Shown: in pieces, positions 1-5,381 of the stretch
Layout: the number at the start of each line of letters is the position of its first letter
How positions within the stretch are numbered: the stretch's first letter is position 1
Made by a program: the position numbers and the translations under genes
DNA from: Sphaerochaetaceae bacterium
GTDB taxonomy: Bacteria; Spirochaetota; Spirochaetia; Sphaerochaetales; Sphaerochaetaceae
NCBI GenBank assembly: GCA_016302165.1
Contig: JAEDOD010000023.1
Coordinates: forward strand, 1 to 20,615
Reading direction: 5' to 3'
Length of the DNA stretch: 20,615 nt
The notes under the pieces: model-generated
Databases searched by the model: none
The model's input: only the letters and a program-made list of their open reading frames with translations
Told to the model about the DNA's origin: nothing

Positions 1-350
1 TTACGAACTGGATAGTGATCCAGAGCATAAGGACAAGGCCCTGAATTCCTCCCAGAACCACTCCGCTTCTCCTTTTCCTTATGAGAAGGTATGAAGCGAT
101 AAGATTAGGCACTCCATTGACAAGGAGCAGGGCTATTCCTGGGAAAATGTAGTCTTGGTATAGGATGGAAGACAAGGGCAGGACAGAGAAGTATGGAAGA
201 AGATTCTCCATTCCCAAAAGGCTCCCGTCAGGCCTGATGAACATGGAGACTGACCCATATAGGGCTCCCAGGCCTATGAAAAGTGTCCAGAAGAGAAGGA
301 TCTTCCTTACCCTATCATATCTGCTGTGTCCTTTTTCCCCTTTTATCCAT
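1..350 (-). CDS. Small integral membrane protein, 3' end beyond window, apparent frameshift near its start
   Basis: Reading the minus strand in the frame 349 to 2 gives about 116 residues without a stop. They hold three hydrophobic stretches: ILLFWTLFIGLGALYG, then a long one around DYIFPGIALLLVNGVPNLIA, then GIQGLVLMLWITIQFV running off the window. The pattern 'RPDGS-LGM ... DY-PG-LL-VNG-N' resembles an uncharacterised family of roughly 140-residue membrane proteins known to me from Firmicutes and spirochaetes; no function is known. The open frame has no ATG, GTG or TTG before codon 244-242, which lies after the first membrane segment. An ATG at 350-348 (MDKRGK...) is in the other frame and would join perfectly if one A were removed from the A5 run (TTTTT at 332-336). 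Either the gene is broken, the sequence has an indel, or a shorter protein starts at 244. A candidate promoter lies just upstream. Confidence 0.6.
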
Positions 351-374
351 TACAGTGTAGAATGACCTCGGATA

Positions 375-403
375 ATTCAAAACAATTGTTTAGAAAATGT
401 CAA
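375..403 (-). promoter_or_regulatory. Candidate promoter of the 350-1 membrane protein gene
   Basis: On the minus strand TTGACA (403-398) is a perfect -35 consensus, followed by a 17-bp spacer and TTGAAT (380-375) as a -10 matching 4 of 6 consensus bases. The predicted start of transcription near 368 leaves a leader of about 18 nt containing GAGG (369-366), rather far (15 nt) from the ATG at 350. It lies downstream of the glnS terminator, so the gene is probably transcribed separately from glnS. Confidence 0.45.
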
Positions 404-458
404 TATCTTTTATTCTGTTGGAACTTATTTTGCTATAATATGTTTTATTCCTTTTGGT

Positions 459-486
459 AAAAGAAAATCCCCTTGTTTCCAAGGGG
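459..486 (-). terminator. Rho-independent terminator of glnS
   Basis: On the minus strand CCCCTTG (486-480), loop GAAA, CAAGGGG (475-469) form a perfect 7-bp stem with a stable GNRA-type loop, followed by ATTTTCTTTT (468-459). It lies 24 nt past the glnS stop. Nothing else is recognised in the 351-509 gap apart from this and the promoter above. Confidence 0.85.
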
Positions 487-509
487 AAAAGAGAGAAGGG
501 AAGGGGTAA

Positions 510-2204
510 TCAGATTCCCATCTTTGCCTTCATTTTTGACCAGCTGTCCTTAAGTGTGACAGTTCTGTTGAATACCATATGCTCCGGAGTGCTGTCTTTA
601 CTGTCCAGACAGTAGTATCCATTCCTTACAAACTGCAGGTAGTCGCCCACCTTTGCCTTGCCAGCTTCCTCCTCCACATATGCTTCCTTGATGACGATGA
701 GGGAGTCTGGATTGATGTCGTCCAGGTAGTTACCTGTAGCTTCTCCAGGAATCTCTGCCTTGAAGAGCTTATCGTACTGCCTGACCTCAGCCTTAGTGTT
801 ATATACAGCGCTGACCCAGTGGCTTGTTCCCTTGACCTTTCTTCCATCTGGAGTCTCTCCTCCACGGCTTTCTGGGTCGTAGGTGCAGTGGACAGCTGTA
901 ATATTGCCCTCATCATCCTTATCGATGGATACAGCCTTGATGTAGTATGCACCCTTAAGTCTGATTTCATTGCCTGGATAGAGTCTGTGATAACCCTTTA
1001 CAGGAACCTCCATGAAGTCTTCCCTTTCAATGTATACCTCTTTTGTGAAGGCCATGGTGTGCTTACCGCTGTTCTCATCCTCAGGATTGTTATCTGCCTC
1101 GAAGTATTCCACCTTGTCTTCTGGATAGTTGTCGATGATGATTCTCAATGGATCCAATACAGCCATAAGCCTCTTGGCTCTCTTATTCAGGTCTTCCCTT
1201 ACGCAGAACTCCATAAGAGAGAAGTCAACCATACCTTCAACCTTGGCAACTCCCACTCTCTGTACGAAATCCTTCATGGCTTCAGGTGAGTATCCACGTC
1301 TTCTGATTCCGCTGACAGTAGGCATTCTCGGGTCATCCCAACCAGAGACGAAGTTGTTGTTCACCAAATAAAGGAGCCTTCGCTTACTCATAAGGCAGTA
1401 TGTTATGTTAAGTCTGGCAAACTCATACTGATGGGGAGCATGCTCGATGTTGTCGATGCTGGTAGCCCAATCGTAGGCAGGACGGTGGTCCTCAAACTCC
1501 AGAGTACAGATTGAGTGGGTGATTCCTTCAATAGCATCGGAAATAGGATGGGTGAAGTCATACATCGGGTAGATGCACCACTTGTTTCCTGTCCTTGGAT
1601 GCTCAGCATATTTGATTCTGTAGAGAGCAGGGTCACGGAGATTGATGTTTGGACTTGCCATATCAATCTTTGCCCTCAAGGTATACTTTCCTTCAGGAAA
1701 CTCACCATTCTTCATTCTCAGGAAGAGATCCATATTCTCTTCCACGCTTCTGTCCCTGTCTGGAGAGTTCTTTCCAGGCTCTGTCAGTGTTCCTCTATAC
1801 TCCCTCATCTCTTCAGGAGAAAGTGAGTCTACATATGCCTTACCTTTTCTGATGAGATCCAAAGCGATTTCATAGAGCTGGTCATAGTAGTCGGAGGCAT
1901 AGTATTCATGATCCCCCCAGTCGAAGCCAAGCCAGCGGATATCAGACTTTATGGAATTGATGTATTCCATGTCTTCCTTTGCAGGGTTGGTGTCATCAAG
2001 CCTCAGGTGACAGACGCCACCATATTTCTCTGCCAGACCGAAGTTCAGACAGATGCTCTTGATGTGACCGATATGCAGATAGCCGTTGGGTTCAGGAGGG
2101 AAGCGAGTGATGATCTTGTTGTCTGGTACTCTGCCTTCCCTAAGGTCGTCCTCAATTATCTTCTCGATAAAGTTGAGAGGTTTTGTTTCCTTTTCGTTTT
2201 CCAT
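510..2204 (-). CDS. glnS: Glutaminyl-tRNA synthetase
   Basis: Class I aminoacyl-tRNA synthetase that charges tRNA-Gln with glutamine in the cytoplasm. The HIGH signature is intact at residues 44-47 within PPEPNGYLHIGHIKS, and the KMSKS loop is MSKRR near residue 270. The downstream part matches the two-barrel anticodon-binding half of bacterial GlnRS, and the length (564) is close to the E. coli type (about 554). The start is ATG 2204 because GGAAGG sits 5 nt before it; a GTG six bases upstream (2210) would abut the Shine-Dalgarno sequence and is less likely. The gene is transcribed alone, from a promoter at 2285-2256 to the terminator at 486-459. A genome with GlnRS does not need the GatCAB amidotransferase route for Gln-tRNA(Gln). 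Family assignment is very secure. Confidence 0.97.
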   Translation of the reverse strand: MENEKETKPLNFIEKIIEDDLREGRVPDNKIITRFPPEPNGYLHIGHIKSICLNFGLAEKYGGVCHLRLDDTNPAKEDMEYINSIKSDIRWLGFDWGDHEYYASDYYDQLYEIALDLIRKGKAYVDSLSPEEMREYRGTLTEPGKNSPDRDRSVEENMDLFLRMKNGEFPEGKYTLRAKIDMASPNINLRDPALYRIKYAEHPRTGNKWCIYPMYDFTHPISDAIEGITHSICTLEFEDHRPAYDWATSIDNIEHAPHQYEFARLNITYCLMSKRRLLYLVNNNFVSGWDDPRMPTVSGIRRRGYSPEAMKDFVQRVGVAKVEGMVDFSLMEFCVREDLNKRAKRLMAVLDPLRIIIDNYPEDKVEYFEADNNPEDENSGKHTMAFTKEVYIEREDFMEVPVKGYHRLYPGNEIRLKGAYYIKAVSIDKDDEGNITAVHCTYDPESRGGETPDGRKVKGTSHWVSAVYNTKAEVRQYDKLFKAEIPGEATGNYLDDINPDSLIVIKEAYVEEEAGKAKVGDYLQFVRNGYYCLDSKDSTPEHMVFNRTVTLKDSWSKMKAKMGI

Positions 2205-2255
2205 ATTCACCTTCCTTCAATCCTTCCAAAGGGATTTGAGAATTTGATTTTCTGA

Positions 2256-2285
2256 ATAATAGCATGTAATTTTTTCCTATTCCAA
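2256..2285 (-). promoter_or_regulatory. Probable glnS promoter
   Basis: Minus-strand TTGGAA (2285-2280), an 18-bp spacer, and TATTAT (2261-2256) resemble a sigma-70 type promoter (4/6 and 5/6). The predicted leader is about 45 nt and contains the GGAAGG ribosome-binding site. The 2211-2477 gap is AT-rich and otherwise holds only the promoter and operator-like repeat of the divergent gene at 2478. Confidence 0.6.
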
Positions 2286-2439
2286 TAGAGCGCTGCCAAT
2301 TTTCCCCTTGGTTGAAGGATAATATAGGGAGAAAATAGGGATTGTCTTATAAAGTATGAAAGTAATAATCCAAAATAGGAATATAAAATAAGATTATAAA
2401 TAAGAATGATATTTTTCGAACAAAACTATACATAAAGTT

Positions 2440-2467
2440 TTGAAAATGTATAAAAAAGGTGTAACAT
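2440..2467 (+). promoter_or_regulatory. Candidate promoter of the E2-like gene
   Basis: TTGAAA (2440-2445), a 16-bp spacer, then TAACAT (2462-2467). Transcription would begin around 2473-2475, only 3-5 nt before the ATG at 2478, and no Shine-Dalgarno sequence is seen at a useful distance. The inverted repeat at 2458-2472 covers the -10 box. Both boxes are imperfect, so this is tentative. Confidence 0.35.
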
Positions 2468-2472
2468 ACACC
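2458..2472. repeat. Perfect inverted repeat overlapping the -10 region (operator candidate)
   Basis: GGTGTA-ACA-TACACC is a perfect 6-3-6 palindrome ending 5 bp before the start codon at 2478. Its position over the candidate -10 box suits a repressor site. Alternatively it could form a hairpin if transcription starts further upstream. Confidence 0.5.
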
Positions 2473-2477
2473 ATGAT

Positions 2478-3329
2478 ATGGCAAAAAGAATGAAAGAAGG
2501 ATTTAGGGTAAAGGATATAGATGCGTTTTCATCCTTTATTCCTTATGTAATGGTAGAGAGAAGTGATAGCCAGAATACTATCAACGAAAGCTTTGATGTG
2601 GCTCCTACAGAGAAGTTCATCAGGGAGATGAGGGCTGAAGGCCTGGATTCCTTCGGTGTGCTTCATGTGATTCTAGGCTCCTATGTAAGAATGGTAAGCC
2701 AGAGGCCAAGGACCAACAGATACATCAGAGGCCAGAAGGTCTGGGCAAGAAATGACATTACCGTCAGCTTAGCAATCAAGAGAAAGATGTCTCTTGACGG
2801 CCAGGAGACCACCATCAAGATGCACTTCCAGCCTGACTATGATATCTATCAGGTCTACAAGGTCATAAACGATGCAATTGCCGAAGGTATGAAGCCTACC
2901 AACAATACTGATTCCGCTGCCGCTGCAATATGCGCTATTCCTGGTCTTGTCAGAAAGTTCGCACTTTGGCTTCTGAAGACCATGGATTACTTCAATCTAC
3001 TTCCCTCTTTCCTGATTGAGGCATCCCCTTTCCATGCATCCCTCTTCATTACAAACATGGCTTCGCTGAATATTCCTCCAATCCGCCATCACCTGTATAA
3101 CTTCGGAAACTGCCCCCTGTTTATGGCATTCGGTGCCAAGAGGACCATGTATGACTTCACCGAGGAGGGAGATCCTGTGAAGAAGAGAGTCATCGATATA
3201 GTTGTGAACATCGATGAAAGGACAGCTGACGGCTACTATTGGGCTTCAGCCTTGAAGCAGTTCAAGTACTTTGTAACGCATCCGGAACTTCTGAAGTCCA
3301 AGCCGGAAACAGTAGTGAAGGACTGGTGA
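2478..3329 (+). CDS. Stand-alone E2-like (CAT-fold) acyltransferase family protein
   Basis: A 283-residue protein that aligns by eye with the catalytic domain of 2-oxoacid dehydrogenase E2 / chloramphenicol acetyltransferase-fold enzymes, without lipoyl or E1/E3-binding domains. The segment ASLFITNMASL resembles the E2 strand usually read as 'ftiSNlGsl', and IDERTADGYYWA (residues 245-256) sits where E2 enzymes have the HRxxDG catalytic motif. Here the catalytic His is Glu (E247), while D251 and G252 remain. I recall stand-alone relatives in clostridia and methanogens that also read DERxADG, so this is probably a family trait rather than decay. No E1, E3 or lipoate genes are near. The start is fixed by the upstream sequence; an ATG at 2473 is out of frame. 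The substrate is unknown, and the protein may be non-catalytic or use another mechanism. Confidence 0.8.
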   Translation: MAKRMKEGFRVKDIDAFSSFIPYVMVERSDSQNTINESFDVAPTEKFIREMRAEGLDSFGVLHVILGSYVRMVSQRPRTNRYIRGQKVWARNDITVSLAIKRKMSLDGQETTIKMHFQPDYDIYQVYKVINDAIAEGMKPTNNTDSAAAAICAIPGLVRKFALWLLKTMDYFNLLPSFLIEASPFHASLFITNMASLNIPPIRHHLYNFGNCPLFMAFGAKRTMYDFTEEGDPVKKRVIDIVVNIDERTADGYYWASALKQFKYFVTHPELLKSKPETVVKDW

Positions 3330-3752
3330 TCAGTAGATGGAAAGGGAAACTCTTCCTTTTCCTTCCATTTCAAAGCCAAAGGATGCAGAACCCAGGAAAG
3401 CTGGGTTCTCCATTTTCATAAGAAGAAGAGAGGAAGAATAGAAGGATATCACATCACCCTTCTTCTCCATCCTTATGGCACTAGGCATATGAAAAGGGAT
3501 GAAGGAATCCAAGCCAAAGAAGGAGGAGTGGATTCCATCCTGACTAAATCTGATGAAGTCGGAAGGAGTATGGAGAAGGACAAAGGAGAGTTGAACTTCA
3601 TCATCCTTTTCAAAGGATAAGGAAAGAGTTCCCTCTTCACCGATTGTCCAGTACACAGAGGAGGATCCTTCTTCATTCCAGGAAAAGGAGTGAAGGGTAG
3701 TTTCGATATACTTCTTTGGTCTCTTCAGCCAGAATGCCTTCTTTGTATTCAT
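3330..3752 (-). CDS. Unknown protein, probably beta-rich, about 140 residues
   Basis: I do not recognise this family. The 140-residue product has no signal peptide or membrane segment and is rich in Ser, Phe and alternating hydrophobic patterns (for example TLSLSFEKDDEVQLSFVLLH and DVISFYSSSLLLMKME), suggesting a beta-sandwich. Three features argue that it is a real gene. Its stop codon abuts the stop of the convergent E2-like gene exactly (TGA|TCA at 3327-3332). An in-frame TAA six codons before the ATG blocks any longer form. A good promoter lies with its -10 exactly 6 nt before the ATG (CTGACA-17-TAAGAT-6-ATG), predicting a leaderless message, which would explain the missing Shine-Dalgarno sequence. 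The terminator hairpin of the opposite gene lies within its last codons. Confidence 0.6.
   Translation of the reverse strand: MNTKKAFWLKRPKKYIETTLHSFSWNEEGSSSVYWTIGEEGTLSLSFEKDDEVQLSFVLLHTPSDFIRFSQDGIHSSFFGLDSFIPFHMPSAIRMEKKGDVISFYSSSLLLMKMENPAFLGSASFGFEMEGKGRVSLSIY
3389..3416 (+). terminator. Probable terminator of the E2-like gene, inside the convergent gene
   Basis: AACCCAG (3389-3395), loop GAAAG, CTGGGTT (3401-3407): a perfect 7-bp stem followed by CTCCATTTTC. It lies 60 bp beyond the stop at 3329 and falls in the coding end of the opposite-strand gene, where it encodes part of NPAFLG. The T-tract is delayed by a few bases, so efficiency is uncertain. Confidence 0.55.
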
Positions 3753-3758
3753 GGAGTC

Positions 3759-3787
3759 ATCTTACAGTGAAAGAGGGAAAGTGTCAG
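3759..3787 (-). promoter_or_regulatory. Leaderless-type promoter of the 3752 gene
   Basis: Minus-strand CTGACA (3787-3782, 5/6 of the -35 consensus), 17-bp spacer, TAAGAT (3764-3759), then GACTCC and the ATG at 3752. Transcription would begin at or next to the A of the start codon. It shares its geometry and CC-ATG ending with the promoters of htrA, dapB and nnrD. Confidence 0.6.
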
Positions 3788-3841
3788 GAGAGGAGAAAGA
3801 AAATGGTTGAAGAAGAGAAGGCTAAATAGGAGAATTATCCC

Positions 3842-4462
3842 ATGACAGCAATAATCAGTGAAATAATCTCCTACTTTGAAGAAAACCTGGAAGCTTCCGA
3901 GAAGGTGGGGGAAATAGCCTATGTGGTCTCTGCAGGAAGCAGAGGTATTGAATACCTGGATACTCTTAGAGAGAAGGGCATAGATTCCTTCCTTCTTACT
4001 AAGGTTTCCAAGGATATGCAGGGAGAAATGCACCTGGACATGATAGTGGAGGAGAATATGGCAGAGGAAGAGGATACCCATATCTCCAATAGCCCATCCT
4101 CCCTTTCTGTAGACGGAAACATATATGTAAGGGGAACAGCAATCTCCACATTGAAAAGGAATGAGATAGTTGAGATCCTGAAGAAGCGGAAGGCGGATAA
4201 CCTTCTCCTTTCCTCTCTTCTTCTTTCCTTCGACCCAGTACGTGAAGAGATATTGGGAGCTGTGTCAGAAATGGGAGAGGCCATAAGAAAAATATATGTA
4301 GACGCTCAAGACCCTACGGAAATACTGATGCTTGAAGACTTCAAGGACAGCATGGAACGTCTGGTGGAGAGTGGCGCTATTGTCTACATGGTTGGCGAGG
4401 CCATCAATGTAGAAGGAGTCATAAAGGTTCCTGAAGAAAGGGCAGCGGAATTGCTGAAATAG
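3842..4462 (+). CDS. PfkB-like half protein, function unknown
   Basis: A 206-residue soluble protein. By eye the first half (AGSRGIEYLDTLREKGIDSFLLTKVSKDMQGE) resembles the ribokinase/PfkB segment 'GG.a.N.A..L.rLG....ig.vG.D..G', and the next part (LSSLLLSFDPVREEILGAVSEM ... IYVDAQDP) resembles the 'gSl.l...p..e.il.....' and 'lDpN.R' region. It ends where a PfkB kinase (about 300 residues) would begin its nucleotide-binding half with the GxGD base, which is missing, and the Gly-rich substrate motif is degraded. It is probably not an active sugar kinase. It could be a relic, a regulator or an unrelated fold. The start ATG has AGGAG 9 nt upstream, but TTGAAG-17-GAGAAT-6-ATG also fits the leaderless pattern of its neighbours. 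The gene is monocistronic, divergent from the 3752 gene with an 89-bp gap. Confidence 0.65.
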   Translation: MTAIISEIISYFEENLEASEKVGEIAYVVSAGSRGIEYLDTLREKGIDSFLLTKVSKDMQGEMHLDMIVEENMAEEEDTHISNSPSSLSVDGNIYVRGTAISTLKRNEIVEILKKRKADNLLLSSLLLSFDPVREEILGAVSEMGEAIRKIYVDAQDPTEILMLEDFKDSMERLVESGAIVYMVGEAINVEGVIKVPEERAAELLK

Positions 4463-4463
4463 A

Positions 4464-4500
4464 TAGTAAAGAATCCTTACTAAATGATAATTCATTACTA
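4464..4500. repeat. Cluster of small inverted and direct repeats
   Basis: Just after the stop at 4462: TAGTAA (4464-4469) pairs with TTACTA (4477-4482), AATGA (4483-4487) pairs with TCATT (4492-4496), and TTACTA recurs at 4495-4500. These are AT-rich short matches, so chance is possible. No downstream plus-strand gene would use them as an operator. Confidence 0.3.
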
Positions 4501-4516
4501 TTTAAGGAGTTGTAAT

Positions 4517-4548
4517 TTAAGGCTACTTTGAGATAAGAGTAGCCTTAA
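4517..4548. terminator. Bidirectional terminator-like hairpin shared by convergent genes
   Basis: TTAAGGCTACT (4517-4527) and AGTAGCCTTAA (4538-4548) form a perfect 11-bp stem with a 10-nt loop between the converging PfkB-like gene and the methyltransferase gene. The last codons and the stop (ATLISK-stop) of the methyltransferase gene lie inside the hairpin. T-tracts are short on both sides. Confidence 0.6.
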
Positions 4549-5293
4549 TTGCTAAGTAAGCATCCCTTATAAAAGAATCTGTAGGCTCTGATCCAGAGTA
4601 GTCTGAGAAGAAGCCGTCAATGATGAAGCCGCTGGATATGAGGCCACCGATAATAGTGTCCAGAGTATGGGAGAACTCAATGGTGTCTGCATTTCTTATC
4701 ATCTTCTCTATCTCTTTTCTGGAAAGGGAAGTTAGGTCTGAGTAGGGAAGAGTGTATTTCACTTTCAGCTTCTTCTCCTGCTTCTTTTCGTCGAAGATAT
4801 AGAGCACAGGATTGGCAATCCCCATAATCAGGGTTCCTCCCTTTCTGAGGACTCTCCTGAATTCCTTGTAGCATACAGAAATGTCTTCTACAAAGTTCAA
4901 TGAGCAGGGATTGACAATATGGCTGAAGCTGTCATCAGGAAATGGCAGATTTGATACATCTCCTTTCACGAGAGTTGCTTCCAGACCATACTTTTCCAAG
5001 GCAGCTCTATCCTGATCCAACTGGCGCTCGGCATTATCCAGCACAGTGACAGAGGCTCCGAAGGAAGCGAGAATGGGAGTCTGCTGACCACCGCCCCCAC
5101 AGGCGTTGAGAACCTTCTCTCCCTTAAGAGGTTTTATCCATTCCAAAGGAACAATGGTGGAGGGAGTGACCCAGATTTTCGGATTACCGGAATAAGCTTG
5201 GGTTATGGTCTCTTCATCAACGATCCTGGTCCAAAAGTTTCTTCTCTCCACTTCTTCGTTCCAGGCATCCCTGTTTGCACTCAAGACATCCAT
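4523..5293 (-). CDS. Class I SAM-dependent methyltransferase
   Basis: A 256-residue protein with the Rossmann-type SAM-binding motif I at residues 59-70 (GEKVLNACGGGGQQ), the acidic residue ending strand beta-2 in VTVLDNAE, motif LVKGDVSNLPFPDDSFSHI, and the post-motif FRRVLRKGGTLIMGI. The N-terminal stretch ANRDAWNEEVERRNFW...WVTP resembles a group of bacterial type-11-like methyltransferases of unknown substrate. I chose ATG 5293: a GTG at 5329 gives a longer frame, but it has no Shine-Dalgarno sequence and adds residues not expected in the family, while ATG 5293 has TATCCT exactly 6 nt upstream like other leaderless starts here. The substrate cannot be told. The divergent neighbour is htrA (88-bp gap), and the 3' end is built into a terminator hairpin. 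Confidence 0.88.
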   Translation of the reverse strand: MDVLSANRDAWNEEVERRNFWTRIVDEETITQAYSGNPKIWVTPSTIVPLEWIKPLKGEKVLNACGGGGQQTPILASFGASVTVLDNAERQLDQDRAALEKYGLEATLVKGDVSNLPFPDDSFSHIVNPCSLNFVEDISVCYKEFRRVLRKGGTLIMGIANPVLYIFDEKKQEKKLKVKYTLPYSDLTSLSRKEIEKMIRNADTIEFSHTLDTIIGGLISSGFIIDGFFSDYSGSEPTDSFIRDAYLAIKATLISK

Positions 5294-5299
5294 GGCCCT

Positions 5300-5346
5300 A
5301 GGATACCACCAAAAGCAATAAGGTTCCACAGAAGGGATGGAGTCAA
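5300..5346 (-). promoter_or_regulatory. Promoter region of the methyltransferase gene
   Basis: TATCCT (5305-5300) ends 6 nt before ATG 5293 (spacer AGGGCC), matching the leaderless geometry, but its -35 region is weak. An alternative is TTGACT (5346-5341) with a -10 around 5323-5316 (CTTATT/TTATTG), giving a leader of about 15 nt. That TTGACT abuts the -35 of the htrA promoter. Confidence 0.4.
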
Positions 5347-5375
5347 TTGCACATTTGCCTTCACCCGTGTATCCT
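5347..5375 (+). promoter_or_regulatory. Leaderless-type promoter of htrA
   Basis: TTGCAC (5347-5352), 17-bp spacer, TATCCT (5370-5375), then CAGACC and ATG 5382. The predicted transcript starts at the ATG. No Shine-Dalgarno sequence precedes it. Confidence 0.6.
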
Positions 5376-5381
5376 CAGACC

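Noticed and set aside
315..350. Programmed frameshift in the edge membrane protein
   Set aside because: The shift needed is +1 and no known +1 slippery site or stimulator is visible; an indel or decayed gene is simpler.
434..439. TATAAT on the plus strand after glnS
   Set aside because: No -35 box at 15-19 bp and no plus-strand gene downstream; it lies in an AT-rich spacer.
579..1289. 236-codon open frame on the plus strand
   Set aside because: It is wholly antisense to glnS, has no Shine-Dalgarno sequence, and its translation looks like a reversed coding strand with no recognisable family.
2440..2478. The 2478 gene as a sixth strict member of the leaderless set
   Set aside because: TAACAT is 5 nt from an out-of-frame ATG at 2473 and 10 nt from the true start, so it fits only loosely.
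3804..3830. Eight-codon reading frame ATG...TAG before the PfkB-like gene, behind AGGAG-rich sequence
   Set aside because: It resembles a leader peptide but is purine-rich low-complexity sequence, and no attenuator hairpins follow.
3807..3842. The 3842 gene as a member of the leaderless set
   Set aside because: TTGAAG-17-GAGAAT-6-ATG fits the spacing and ends in CC-ATG, but the -10 lacks the leading TA and an AGGAG 9 nt upstream gives an ordinary explanation.
3749..4081. 110-codon minus-strand frame overlapping the start of the PfkB-like gene
   Set aside because: It is antisense to a better-supported gene and runs through the promoter of the 3752 gene; no family or ribosome-binding site.
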